This document shows positions 55,164 through 64,000 of a stretch of 64,000 nucleotides of DNA, one piece after another. The stretch's first letter is position 1, and each line of letters opens with the position of its first letter. Where the stretch lies: NCBI GenBank assembly GCA_024330925.1, contig JANDJK010000001.1, forward strand, positions 26,645 to 90,644. The letters are read 5' to 3'. The notes below the pieces were generated by a model, which was not told where the DNA came from, made no database searches, and worked only from the letters and a program-made list of their open reading frames with translations. The translations under genes and the position numbers were made by a program. Origin of the DNA: Nitrospira sp. Lineage in GTDB: Bacteria; Nitrospirota; Nitrospiria; Nitrospirales; Nitrospiraceae.

Positions 55164-55255
55164 CAGTGGGTCATGGGAGCGTGAGCAACGGCGGAACGCG
55201 GACCGCGCATGTCTAGCACGTCGAGCAGAAGGGGCGACCACGGAGAGGAGTCATT

Positions 55256-56728
55256 ATGCTGGACAAGGAGCCAAGGCAGGGGTTGACCTTTGACGATGTG
55301 GTGTTGGTTCCGGCCAAATCACAGATCTTGCCGAGTGAGGTTGAAACAACAACATTTGTGACCCGCCGCATCAAAATCAACATTCCGCTGGTGAGCGCCG
55401 CCATGGATACCGTCACCGAATCTCGATTGGCCATTGCGTTGGCTCGGGAAGGGGGAATTGGGATCATTCATCGAGTGCTGTCTCCTGCCGATCAGGCGAT
55501 GGAGGTTGATAAGGTCAAGAAATCCGAAAGCGGTATGATCCTCGATCCTGTCACAATTTCCCCCGATCAAACAATCCGTGACGCGCATGCACTGATGGCT
55601 AAATATCGAATCTCCGGTATCCCTGTCACCAAAGGGAAAAAGCTGGTGGGGATCCTCACCAACCGGGACCTGCGTTTTGAAACCCGAATGGACCTCAAGG
55701 TTTCGCAAGTGATGAAGCGGGAAAAACTGATCACGGCGCCGGAAGGGACCAGCCTCGAGAAGGCACGAGAAATTCTTCATGAACATCGGATTGAAAAATT
55801 ACCGGTGGTGAACGATCAGTTTGAACTCAAGGGGCTGATTACGATCAAGGACATCGAAAAACGCATCAAGTATCCAAACGCCTGCAAAGACGAGCACGGC
55901 CGGTTGCGTGTCGGCGCGGCAGTGGGAGTGGGAGCCGATGCCGAGGAGCGTGTGGCGTTGCTTAAAAAAGCAGGGGTAGATCTGATCGTAATCGATACGG
56001 CTCACGGGCACTCGCAAGCGGTCCTCGACACCGTTAAGATGATCAAAAAGCTACATCCGACGTTAGAGCTTGTCGCCGGCAATATCGGAACGGCCGAGGC
56101 GGCCAAGGATCTTCTAAAAGCCGGTGTCGATGCGGTGAAGGTAGGAGTCGGTCCCGGTTCCATTTGCACGACGCGCATTGTCTCCGGAGCTGGGATGCCA
56201 CAGTTGACCGCCATTGCAGACTGTGCGAAGGCGTTGCGGGGGACCGGTGTGCCTGTCATTGCCGATGGCGGCATCAAGTTTTCTGGTGATATTACTAAAG
56301 CTCTGGCGGCTGGAGCCTCGTCAGTGATGTTGGGTGGCCTCTTTGCCGGGACGGAAGAATCTCCGGGTGAAACCGTGCTCTATCAGGCTCGGACGTATAA
56401 AGTGTATCGAGGTATGGGCTCGATTGGGGCTATGGAGCGGGGGGGTGGAGATCGTTATGGGCAAGGCGGTCGACCGACTCAGAAGCTGGTGCCCGAAGGA
56501 ATCGAGGGGCGCGTTCCTTACAAAGGTCCGCTCGCCGCTGTAGTGTATCAATTGGTCGGCGGACTGAAGTCGGGCATGGGCTATTGTGGATGCCGAACGA
56601 TTGCGGATTTGCAGGAGCGTGCCACCTTCATTCGTCAGACGATTGCTGGTCTTCGTGAAAGCCACGTGCACGACGTGATCATTACCAAAGAGGCGCCCAA
56701 TTACCGGATGGATATGGATTGGGAGTAA
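55256..56728 (+). CDS. guaB: IMP dehydrogenase
   Basis: GuaB converts IMP to XMP with NAD, the first GMP-specific step. At 490 residues it has the (beta/alpha)8 barrel, a CBS pair inserted at about 95-210 ([24 protein letters not shown]..., [22 protein letters not shown]), the catalytic [15 protein letters not shown] with the cysteine, and the flap [12 protein letters not shown]-like [16 protein letters not shown] 55256 has GAGAGGAG upstream. guaA follows 105 bp later, the usual pairing. Confidence 0.97.
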   Translation: MLDKEPRQGLTFDDVVLVPAKSQILPSEVETTTFVTRRIKINIPLVSAAMDTVTESRLAIALAREGGIGIIHRVLSPADQAMEVDKVKKSESGMILDPVTISPDQTIRDAHALMAKYRISGIPVTKGKKLVGILTNRDLRFETRMDLKVSQVMKREKLITAPEGTSLEKAREILHEHRIEKLPVVNDQFELKGLITIKDIEKRIKYPNACKDEHGRLRVGAAVGVGADAEERVALLKKAGVDLIVIDTAHGHSQAVLDTVKMIKKLHPTLELVAGNIGTAEAAKDLLKAGVDAVKVGVGPGSICTTRIVSGAGMPQLTAIADCAKALRGTGVPVIADGGIKFSGDITKALAAGASSVMLGGLFAGTEESPGETVLYQARTYKVYRGMGSIGAMERGGGDRYGQGGRPTQKLVPEGIEGRVPYKGPLAAVVYQLVGGLKSGMGYCGCRTIADLQERATFIRQTIAGLRESHVHDVIITKEAPNYRMDMDWE

Positions 56729-56792
56729 CTCCCTCTCTCTCTTGCTCCCCGGACTCGTCTGCTGAGCAGGTTGGTGGCGTGCCCGAGCCGCG

Positions 56793-56808
56793 GCGTTTTA
56801 CAAAACGC
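56793..56808. promoter_or_regulatory. GCGTTTTacAAAACGC palindrome before guaA
   Basis: Seven-base arms flank a 2-base centre, 25 bases before the guaA ATG. It resembles an operator half-site pair in style. A purine repressor target is a guess only. Confidence 0.35.
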
Positions 56809-56833
56809 GTAGCCTCTTCCCCGAACACTGCCA

Positions 56834-58390
56834 ATGGAACTTTGGCACGATAGGATTCTAGTCCTCGACTTTGGTTCGCAGTATACGCAACTCATTGCTC
56901 GCCGGATTCGCGAAGCCAATGTCTATTCGCAGATTGTTCCCTGCACGGTTTCTGTGGCCACGATCTTGGCTCATCGGCCGAAAGGTTTGGTGTTATCCGG
57001 TGGCCCTGCTAGCGTCTATGAACCCAACGCTCCTCTCCTTGACCAGGCCCTGCTTGATCAGGGAATCCCGATCCTGGGCATTTGTTACGGGATGCAAGTG
57101 ATCGCCCATTTGCTGGGTGGAGAGGTGGCTAAGTCGGATCGCCGGGAGTACGGGCGTGCCGAGTTGGTGATCGAGGATACAAGCGATCTGTTCAAGGGGA
57201 TCGGGAGGGAGAGCCGAACCGTTGTCTGGATGTCGCATGGCGATCGGATCGAACGATTGCCCCCGGGATTTCGTGCGATCGCTCACACAGACAATTCGCC
57301 GATTGCGGCGATGAAAGGGGAGGATGCAGGGCGCCGAATTTATTGCCTGCAATTTCATCCGGAAGTGGCGCACACGTCAGAGGGAACGGCAATCCTCCGC
57401 AACTTCATTTTTGGGATCTGTAGGTGTCAGCCTACCTGGACGATGCAGTCGTATATTCAGTCCGCAGTGACACAGATTCGCGAGCAAGTTGGTGCGGACC
57501 GTGTCATCTGTGCGTTGAGTGGAGGAGTTGACTCCTCGGTCGCAGCGACGCTCACACACCAAGCGGTGGGGGACCAACTAACCTGTCTGTTTGTCGATAA
57601 TGGTGTGCTGCGGGAGGGAGAACGGACGCAGGTCGAGAAAACGTTTGCCTCTCATCTGCATCTGAACCTGCGCGTCATTGATGGCACCGAGCAGTTTTTG
57701 GCCTCCCTCAAAAATGTGACGGACCCCGAGCGTAAGCGAAAGATTATCGGCCGGCAATTCATCAAACAGTTCGAGGAGGCGGCGCGGAGGATCGACGGTG
57801 TAAAGTGGTTGGTCCAGGGCACGCTCTATCCCGATGTGATTGAAAGCGTGGGGTTTAAAGGGCCGTCGGCGACGATCAAAACTCATCATAATGTCGGCGG
57901 CCTCCCGGCCCGAATGAGGCTCAAGATCATCGAACCGCTCAGGGAGCTGTTCAAAGACGAGGTGCGGGTGTTAGGGAAAGCATTGGGGTTGCCGGATGAG
58001 ATTATTTGGCGGCAGCCGTTTCCAGGTCCAGGCCTTGCGATTCGTATCTTGGGTGCAGTGACGCCAGAACGGTTAGCAATTCTCAGGGCCGCTGATTTCA
58101 TCGTTGAGCAAGAAATACGAGCGGCGGGATTGTATCGCGAAATCTGGCAGGCCTTTGCTGTGTTGTTGCCCATCCGGACGGTGGGTGTCATGGGAGATCG
58201 CCGGACCTACGACTATGTGATTGCGATTCGGGCTGTCACCAGCATTGATGGAATGACCGCTGATTGGGCAAGGATGCCTGACGAGATTCTGAGCCGTCTA
58301 TCAAGCCGCATCATTAACGAAGTACCGGGTGTCAATCGAGTGGTCTACGACATCAGTTCCAAGCCGCCTTCGACGATAGAGTGGGAGTAG
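56834..58390 (+). CDS. guaA: GMP synthase (glutamine-hydrolysing)
   Basis: GuaA aminates XMP to GMP. The 518-residue enzyme has a class I glutaminase domain (1-200, nucleophile in [22 protein letters not shown]), the ATP pyrophosphatase domain (about 210-400, P-loop [12 protein letters not shown]) and the C-terminal dimerisation domain ending in the family motif KPPSTIEWE. All key residues are present, in contrast to nadE. It follows guaB. No clear Shine-Dalgarno precedes ATG 56834. Confidence 0.97.
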   Translation: MELWHDRILVLDFGSQYTQLIARRIREANVYSQIVPCTVSVATILAHRPKGLVLSGGPASVYEPNAPLLDQALLDQGIPILGICYGMQVIAHLLGGEVAKSDRREYGRAELVIEDTSDLFKGIGRESRTVVWMSHGDRIERLPPGFRAIAHTDNSPIAAMKGEDAGRRIYCLQFHPEVAHTSEGTAILRNFIFGICRCQPTWTMQSYIQSAVTQIREQVGADRVICALSGGVDSSVAATLTHQAVGDQLTCLFVDNGVLREGERTQVEKTFASHLHLNLRVIDGTEQFLASLKNVTDPERKRKIIGRQFIKQFEEAARRIDGVKWLVQGTLYPDVIESVGFKGPSATIKTHHNVGGLPARMRLKIIEPLRELFKDEVRVLGKALGLPDEIIWRQPFPGPGLAIRILGAVTPERLAILRAADFIVEQEIRAAGLYREIWQAFAVLLPIRTVGVMGDRRTYDYVIAIRAVTSIDGMTADWARMPDEILSRLSSRIINEVPGVNRVVYDISSKPPSTIEWE

Positions 58391-58459
58391 GATTGGTGCT
58401 CCGTATCGGTGTGCGATGCGCGAACGTAAACCGCTCGTGCCTGAAGCAAGGATGTGGTG

Positions 58460-59260
58460 ATGGAGAGGAGAAAAATCCGCCTTCAAAAACTCATCGCAGC
58501 AACGGGACTTGCCTCTCGGCGGAAAGCGGAGCAACTCATTGTATCTGGACGGGTGACTGTCAACGGGCAAGTGGTGACGGCGTTAGGCACGACAGCCGAT
58601 CCCACAAGGGACCATATCAAAGTTGATGGAAAACACCTTAAGGCGGCCCAGCCGTTTGTGTATCTGATGTTGAACAAGCCCAAATATGTCATGTCCACCA
58701 TGGACGATCCCGGTGGGCGACCAACCGTGAAGGACTTGATTCGGGGTGTGTCGATCCGTGTGTTTCCGGTGGGGCGCCTCGATTTTGACAGTGAAGGCCT
58801 TCTGTTGTTGACCAACGACGGGAATGTAGCCCAGACGCTTCTCCATCCCCGTTACGGTGTTGCCAAGACCTATCTGGTGAAAGTCAAAGGCATGCTGACC
58901 GACGAGGATATTCGCCTCTTGGAGCAAGGGGTGCGACTTGATGATGGGATGACGGCGCCGGCACAAGTAAAAAAAGTTGGCAAGGCCGAGCAGAATTCCT
59001 GGTTGGAAGTGACGATTCGCGAAGGGCGCAAGCACCAAGTGAAACGAATGTTGCTAGCGGTTGGGCATCCGGTGATTCGTTTAAAACGGATACGCATGGG
59101 CCCACTGTCGCTCGGAAGGCTGGAGCCAGGATCGTTCCGGTTCTTGACCGATCGAGAGGCCAATGCTCTACGGGAGTTGGTGCGCAAACGAATCCGGGTG
59201 GTCGAACCGGAAGCAACAGAAAAGGCTCGCTCAAAGGGAGCGGTGCAAGTCATACGCTAG
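58460..59260 (+). CDS. RNA pseudouridine synthase, RsuA/RluB/E/F family
   Basis: The 266-residue protein has an N-terminal S4 RNA-binding domain ([32 protein letters not shown]) and the catalytic domain with [18 protein letters not shown], whose aspartate is the nucleophile. Length and the lack of extra domains fit RluB, which modifies 23S rRNA, but RsuA/RluE/RluF cannot be excluded, so I leave the symbol blank. ATG 58460 has AAGGA at good spacing; the two GTG codons before it are less likely. aspS follows. Confidence 0.88.
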   Translation: MERRKIRLQKLIAATGLASRRKAEQLIVSGRVTVNGQVVTALGTTADPTRDHIKVDGKHLKAAQPFVYLMLNKPKYVMSTMDDPGGRPTVKDLIRGVSIRVFPVGRLDFDSEGLLLLTNDGNVAQTLLHPRYGVAKTYLVKVKGMLTDEDIRLLEQGVRLDDGMTAPAQVKKVGKAEQNSWLEVTIREGRKHQVKRMLLAVGHPVIRLKRIRMGPLSLGRLEPGSFRFLTDREANALRELVRKRIRVVEPEATEKARSKGAVQVIR

Positions 59261-59285
59261 CGTCCACAACGAAAGAAAGTGGCTC

Positions 59286-61052
59286 ATGATGAAATGGCGA
59301 ACTCATAAGTGCGGTGAGTTAACCGCCCAGCAAGTTGGGCAATTAGTGGTGTTAAACGGGTGGATTCAACGGAGGCGGGATCACGGGGCCGTGATTTTCG
59401 TCGATCTTCGGGATCGCACCGGCATCACACAGGTGGTCTTCAACGCGGAATACAATGCCGAAGCCCATAAGACGGCCCACCACTTACGAAATGAGTATGT
59501 GGTGGCTGTCGCGGGACGTGTGATGGCCAGGCCGGAAGAGTCGCGCAATCCGCAGCTAGTAACCGGCGACATCGAGGTGTTTGCCGATCACGTAGAAATC
59601 TTAAATGAGGCCAAGACCCCGCCGTTTCTCATTGAAGACGATGCTGAGATTACCGAGGCGGTGCGTCTAAAGTATCGTTATCTTGATCTTCGTCGTCCGA
59701 AGATGCAGCGGTTGTTGGCGCTCCGGCATGCGATGGCTCAGGCGGCCAGAGGATTTTTAAATGCCCAGGGGTTTCTAGAAGTCGAAACGCCAATTTTGAC
59801 GAAGAGTACACCGGAAGGAGCACGCGACTATCTAGTGCCAAGTCGAGTCAATCCGGGCCAGTTTTTTGCTTTGCCCCAGTCCCCGCAGCTCTTCAAGCAA
59901 ATTCTGATGGTTAGTGGTATTGACCGGTACTATCAAATCGCCCGCTGCTTTCGGGATGAAGATCTGCGAAATGATCGGCAGCCGGAGTTCACCCAGATCG
60001 ATCTCGAAATGTCCTTTGTTGATCGTGAACAGGTGATGGAACTGATGGAGCGGATGATTGTCACGATATTCCGCGATGCCGGGGGTGTGGAGTTGCCGAC
60101 CCCCTTCCCCCGCCTGACCTATGCCGAGGCAATAGGACAATACGGATCGGATAAGCCGGATTTGCGGTTTGACATGCCCCTCCATGATCTAACGGCGTTT
60201 GGCAGCCAAAGCCAGTTCAAGGTATTTCGGGAGGCTGTGGCTAAGGGGGGTATAGTGAAGGCGCTGGTGGTCAAAGGAGGCGCGGCCTTGTCGCGTACCA
60301 GAATCGATGCCCTGGGCGAAACCGCCAAGAGTTTCGGCGCTAAAGGGTTAGCATGGCTAAAGGTAACGACGGATGGTCAGTTGGAATCAGTCATTGCTAA
60401 GTTTCTTGATGCATCAGCGTTCAGGGCTGCGCTACCAGAAGCCCAGCCCGGAGATCTGGTCCTATTTGGTGCAGACCAGCCGGCCATCGTGCACGAGGTG
60501 TTAGGGCGAATCAGGCTGTTGCTGGGAAAGGAACTGCGATTGATCGATACGACGGCATGGAAGCCGCTCTGGATTACGGAATTTCCCCTGCTGGACTACT
60601 CGTCGGAAGAAAAACGGTACGTGTTTATGCACAATCCTTTTGCTGCACCGATGGACGAAGATCTGACCTTGCTGGATTCCGATCCATTGAGAGTTCGGGC
60701 AAAAGCTTATGACATGGTGCTCAACGGCCATGAAATCGGTGGCGGCAGCATCCGTAATCATCGGAGTGCGATTCAACTGAAAATTTTTGAGCTCCTTGGC
60801 ATCAATAAAGACCAAGCCCAAGCCAAGTTTGGGTTTTTGCTGGAGGCGCTGGATTTTGGCGCGCCGCCTCACGGCGGGATTGCGTTTGGTCTTGATCGGT
60901 TGGTCATGTTGCTGGGCGACGCCGAGTCGATTCGCGATGTGGTGGCGTTTCCCAAAACGCAGCGCGCGCAATGTCCGTTAACCGACGCACCGTCCACCGT
61001 TAGTCAGGAACAACTGAAAGAGTTACGCCTTAAACTTGATCTCGTTGAGTGA
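59286..61052 (+). CDS. aspS: Aspartyl-tRNA synthetase
   Basis: AspRS charges tRNA-Asp in the cytoplasm. The 588-residue class II enzyme has the N-terminal OB anticodon domain ([22 protein letters not shown]), motif 2 in [25 protein letters not shown], the bacterial GAD insert (about 290-420) and motif 3 [18 protein letters not shown] 59286 matches the family start; the track ORF extends 41 residues into sequence overlapping the previous gene. Whether it also mischarges tRNA-Asn depends on gatCAB, which is not here. Confidence 0.97.
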   Translation: MMKWRTHKCGELTAQQVGQLVVLNGWIQRRRDHGAVIFVDLRDRTGITQVVFNAEYNAEAHKTAHHLRNEYVVAVAGRVMARPEESRNPQLVTGDIEVFADHVEILNEAKTPPFLIEDDAEITEAVRLKYRYLDLRRPKMQRLLALRHAMAQAARGFLNAQGFLEVETPILTKSTPEGARDYLVPSRVNPGQFFALPQSPQLFKQILMVSGIDRYYQIARCFRDEDLRNDRQPEFTQIDLEMSFVDREQVMELMERMIVTIFRDAGGVELPTPFPRLTYAEAIGQYGSDKPDLRFDMPLHDLTAFGSQSQFKVFREAVAKGGIVKALVVKGGAALSRTRIDALGETAKSFGAKGLAWLKVTTDGQLESVIAKFLDASAFRAALPEAQPGDLVLFGADQPAIVHEVLGRIRLLLGKELRLIDTTAWKPLWITEFPLLDYSSEEKRYVFMHNPFAAPMDEDLTLLDSDPLRVRAKAYDMVLNGHEIGGGSIRNHRSAIQLKIFELLGINKDQAQAKFGFLLEALDFGAPPHGGIAFGLDRLVMLLGDAESIRDVVAFPKTQRAQCPLTDAPSTVSQEQLKELRLKLDLVE

Positions 61053-61057
61053 TCGCC

Positions 61058-62170
61058 ATGGCCGGTAATACGTTCGGCAGACTCTTTACGGTCACCTCGT
61101 TCGGTGAAAGCCATGGGGCAGCAATCGGTTGCGTGGTGGATGGATGCCCACCGGGATTGCCATTGTCCGCTTCTGACATTCAACGGGAGTTGGACCGACG
61201 CAAACCGGGAACGTCTCGCCATGTCACACAACGCCGCGAATCGGACACTGTGGAAATCCTCTCCGGCCTGTTTGAGGACAAGACGACGGGCGCACCAATT
61301 GCGCTCCTGATCAGAAACGAAGATCAGCGGGGCCGTGATTATGATGAACTAGCCGATACCTTTCGCCCTGGTCATGCCGACTATACCTATTGGCAGAAGT
61401 ACGGCATTCGGGATCACCGGGGAGGGGGACGTGCTTCCGCAAGGGAAACTGCTGTCCGAGTTGCGGCGGGCGCGATTGCGAAAAAATGGCTAGCCCGGAC
61501 ATACGGGGTTGTCATTCGTGGCCATCTGACCCAACTCGGCCCTATCGAAATCCCTTTTCGAAGTTGGGATGTAGTATCGAATAATCCCTTCTTTGCGGCC
61601 AGTGACGAAATCGTTGGCACACTCGAATCCTTCATGGACGAATTGCGGAAAGCGGGCGATTCGGTTGGGGCGAAGATCAGGGTGGTGGCGGAACAGGTGC
61701 CAGTAGGATGGGGAGCACCAGTCTATGCGAAATTGGATGCCGACTTAGCTTCGGCTATGATGAGCATCAATGCGGTCAAGGCAGTTGAGATTGGAGACGG
61801 GTTTGCCTCTGTCACCCAGCGAGGATCTGAACATGGTGATGAACTGACGCCGGAGGGGTTTGTCACGAATCATGCTGGTGGGATCTTAGGCGGTATCTCG
61901 ACTGGCCAGGATATCATCGTCACGATTGGGCTCAAGCCGACGTCGAGTATTCGGATTCCCCGGCGCTCGATTGATAAACAAGGCAAGCCGGTAATGGTTG
62001 AAACTAAGGGCCGCCATGACCCCTGCGTCGGCATCCGCGCGACACCGATTGCGGAGGCTATGATGGCGCTCGTGTTAATGGATCATGCACTGCTGCATCG
62101 GGCGCAAAATGCGGAGGTGAAGACCGAGACCCCGAAAATCTCGGGGGTGAGCAAACAGTCTAAGGGCTAG
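61058..62170 (+). CDS. aroC: Chorismate synthase
   Basis: AroC makes chorismate from EPSP with reduced flavin, the final shikimate step. The 370-residue product has [23 protein letters not shown] at the N-terminus, [21 protein letters not shown] and [19 protein letters not shown] start at ATG 61058; GTG 61049, which overlaps the aspS stop, is an equally placed alternative adding three residues. aroB is at 6.5 kb, so the pathway is dispersed. Confidence 0.97.
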   Translation: MAGNTFGRLFTVTSFGESHGAAIGCVVDGCPPGLPLSASDIQRELDRRKPGTSRHVTQRRESDTVEILSGLFEDKTTGAPIALLIRNEDQRGRDYDELADTFRPGHADYTYWQKYGIRDHRGGGRASARETAVRVAAGAIAKKWLARTYGVVIRGHLTQLGPIEIPFRSWDVVSNNPFFAASDEIVGTLESFMDELRKAGDSVGAKIRVVAEQVPVGWGAPVYAKLDADLASAMMSINAVKAVEIGDGFASVTQRGSEHGDELTPEGFVTNHAGGILGGISTGQDIIVTIGLKPTSSIRIPRRSIDKQGKPVMVETKGRHDPCVGIRATPIAEAMMALVLMDHALLHRAQNAEVKTETPKISGVSKQSKG

Positions 62171-62591
62171 TTTGTTGATGCCAGAATCTCTTGCGAGTGG
62201 AGGACTGTATCCTGTTTGTGGCCTCTTTCGGCACGATTTTCAGGGACAAAGGCATTGCACCATGCTCATGTCTGTCGGATTAACCGGTGGCATCATGTGG
62301 GGGCTGTTTGGACTTTCCTATGGCCTGGTCAGTTAAGAGCAAGACTCATAGATTGTGGTCACTATGGGTGCCAACACTGTGGTGCTGATGGTAAGTAGAG
62401 GAATGACATTTTTCCCCCATGTTCTCTTCAATGGCCTGTTGGGCATGATCCGATGGGCAGGCGGAACGAGGAGAGATGACACGATGCCATCCGTTTCAGC
62501 TATGAAAGAAGGCTGAAGACATGGATGGCCTGGTATGACCTCTCTCAATCCGAATGACCTGGTCATAAACAAGTCGGTGGGCACAGCCCGG
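62171..62591 (+). other. aroC-rnhA spacer with small ORF pieces
   Basis: About 420 bp without a supported gene. A short frame near 62.3 kb (MLMSVGLTGGIMWGLFGLSYGLVS) looks like the end of a membrane protein, and ORF 62364..62519 (51 codons) is unrecognised. Both may be remnants. Confidence 0.3.
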
Positions 62592-63884
62592 ATGAAGCGT
62601 GGCATGGTCGAAGTCTACACCGATGGTGCCTGTAGTGGTAACCCTGGCCCAGGCGGGTGGGGGGCGGTCGTCCGTCAAGGCAAAACCTACATAGAGCTCA
62701 ACGGTGGAGAACCAGCCACAACCAACAATCGCATGGAGCTGCTCGCGGTGATCGAGGCATTACAGGTAGTACCTGAGCGGGTCAGCCTACGGGTGTACAC
62801 CGATTCTCGGTATGTGCAGAAGGGGATCAGCGAGTGGATTCACGAGTGGAAACAACGGCGCTGGAAAACGGCCGATAATAAACCGGTCAAAAATGAAGAC
62901 CTGTGGCGGCGGTTGGATTCCTTAGTGTCAGGGCGCGCGATCGAGTGGCGGTGGATCAAAGGGCATGACGGTCACCGAGAGAACGAGCGGGCCGATGCGT
63001 TGGCCCGCGCCGGTCTGGAATGGGCGAAGCAAGCAGGGAAACCGGTTGCTAATGTGCCTTCTCCATTGGTCACATGCCAGGACAGTGATGCGAGTCCAAC
63101 GTTCAAGCCCATTCTGGATATTCACCATGCAAAGGTCTATCGTGGCGACACCCTGGTCTTTGCTGATTTATCCTTCACTCTGCAGGACGGAGAACATGCC
63201 GCGGTGTTAGGCCCCAATGGGTCGGGTAAGACGACCCTGCTCAAACTGTTGGCCGGAGAAGTTCACCCGGTGCCGTTACCGGAGACGTCGGTTCGCTTGT
63301 TTGGCGACGATCGCCCCAACGTGTGGGACGTGCGGAGGCGGTTAGGCATGGTTTCTCATGATCTGCAGCGGGAGTACTTGACCGGCGCCAAGGGGCTCGA
63401 CGTAGTTCTGTCCGGATTCTATGCCAGCAACGACACGTATGACCATCAACGGTTCAGCGACGCGCAGGTGGCACGGGCTCGGGATGTGATGGATGAGTTG
63501 GGGGTTCTCTCGTTGGCAGACCGGCGATTCGGTCATCTCTCGGCCGGCGAACAACGGAGGTTGCTACTGGGCCGAGCTCTGGTGCATGATCCCCCCGTGT
63601 TAGTGTTTGATGAGCCGACTAGTGGCCTTGATCTCAAAGCTTGTTTTCAGTATCTGGATCTGTTACGCGGACAGATGCGAAAGGGCAAAACCGTGTTGCT
63701 CGTGACCCACCACATCCACGAGATACCTCCGGAGATTGACCGGCTTGTGTTGCTCAAGGGGGGAACGATTGTTGCCGACGGGGCGAAGGCCGAGCTGCTG
63801 ACCGATCGGCAAATCAGCGCTCTCTTTGAGTGTCCTACCAAACTTGTCCACGCTAACGGTTGGTATCAAGCCATGCCGGGGTGA
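62592..63884 (+). CDS. rnhA: RNase HI fused to an ABC-type ATPase
   Basis: One 430-residue frame encodes two complete enzymes. Residues about 1-150 are RNase [38 protein letters not shown], and RADALA hold the catalytic Asp-Glu-Asp-Asp set. Residues about 170-430 are an ABC ATPase: Walker [10 protein letters not shown], signature [16 protein letters not shown], Walker [13 protein letters not shown] and H-loop THHIHEIP, resembling ModF/PhrA-type ATPases. A Ser/Pro linker joins them. Start is uncertain (ATG 62592, 62604 or 62535). No permease gene is visible. Confidence 0.9.
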   Translation: MKRGMVEVYTDGACSGNPGPGGWGAVVRQGKTYIELNGGEPATTNNRMELLAVIEALQVVPERVSLRVYTDSRYVQKGISEWIHEWKQRRWKTADNKPVKNEDLWRRLDSLVSGRAIEWRWIKGHDGHRENERADALARAGLEWAKQAGKPVANVPSPLVTCQDSDASPTFKPILDIHHAKVYRGDTLVFADLSFTLQDGEHAAVLGPNGSGKTTLLKLLAGEVHPVPLPETSVRLFGDDRPNVWDVRRRLGMVSHDLQREYLTGAKGLDVVLSGFYASNDTYDHQRFSDAQVARARDVMDELGVLSLADRRFGHLSAGEQRRLLLGRALVHDPPVLVFDEPTSGLDLKACFQYLDLLRGQMRKGKTVLLVTHHIHEIPPEIDRLVLLKGGTIVADGAKAELLTDRQISALFECPTKLVHANGWYQAMPG

Positions 63885-64000
63885 GCAGCGCCTTCTTCAA
63901 TCCTTTTGGTCGCCACCGCGCTTTCGGTCACGTTGGCCCCCGTGCTCATGGTGGTGCTGATCCGCGGTCGCCTCCGAGCGGAAACCAAGAATCCGCTGAA
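63885..64000 (+). pseudogene. Internal fragment of a heavy-metal RND pump gene (partial)
   Basis: Directly after the TGA of the previous gene, in the same frame, the sequence reads ILLVATALSVTLAPVLMVVL and IRGRLRAETKNPL. This matches the mid-protein LIRGR...NPLN segment of CusA/CzcA-type RND transporters. There is no start codon and the rest of the pump is absent upstream, so it is a remnant or part of a truncated gene. It runs off the window. Confidence 0.5.

Noticed and set aside
53616-55241. 541-codon minus ORF over the NHL gene
   Set aside because: It mirrors the repeated NHL coding sequence and has no start signal or family match.

Overview
The window is a chromosomal segment of a free-living Gram-negative bacterium. 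Gene content and protein style (type IV pilus alignment cluster, PII/GS/adenylyltransferase nitrogen control, PurS/PurQ/PurL-type purine synthesis, RibBA, NHL-repeat protein) fit the phylum Nitrospirota, most likely the genus Nitrospira. This assignment rests on family resemblance; no rRNA or nitrite/ammonia oxidation marker is present. I see no tRNA, rRNA, CRISPR array, IS element or prophage.

Layout. 0-6.4 kb: rapZ, then a strong promoter with a tiny ORF, then pilMNOPQ. 6.5-11.8 kb: aroB-nadE, then glnB and glnA. 11.8-16.1 kb: a small Adhesin_E-like secreted protein, two CBS-domain proteins, a small winged-helix-like protein and long gene-poor stretches. 16.1-20.2 kb: two divergent GlnE-like proteins, one carrying two ACT-like domains. 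20.3-23.7 kb: groL, groS and rpoH, all on the minus strand. 23.8-34.9 kb: riboflavin (ribBA, ribH), nusB and purine genes (purB, purC, purS, purQ, purL, purF), with two unknown small membrane or exported proteins embedded. 34.9-40 kb: remnants of a PilZ and a TPR gene among unknown small genes, an MBL-fold protein and a methyltransferase. 41-45 kb: recG and a ppx/gppA-like gene. 45-50.3 kb: a methyltransferase with a possible PqqD-like N-terminus, a cupredoxin, a histone-H1-like protein and a pentapeptide-like protein. 50.3-52 kb: scpAB. 52-55 kb: a 993-residue FN3/NHL protein. 55-64 kb: guaB, guaA, a pseudouridine synthase gene, aspS, aroC, an RNase HI-ABC ATPase fusion, and an RND pump fragment at the right edge.

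How the genes work together. Nitrogen control is well represented: PII has Tyr51, GlnA has the adenylylatable Tyr397, and the GlnE function appears split into two divergent genes. NadE keeps its synthetase domain but its glutaminase domain has lost the catalytic cysteine, suggesting direct use of ammonia. RpoH sits beside groSL, which has a sigma-32-like promoter and no CIRCE element. The purine genes cover most of IMP synthesis plus the two GMP steps (guaB, guaA).

Several unusually long intergenic stretches hold decayed genes. At least two (PilZ, TPR) are readable once frameshifts and stops are ignored. Several genes (both glnE halves, scpA, recG, a small membrane protein) have a -10 box 6-10 bases before ATG and no Shine-Dalgarno, suggesting leaderless mRNAs. 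The strongest candidates for something new are the RNase HI-ABC fusion, the split ACT-GlnE pair and the cysteine-less NadE.
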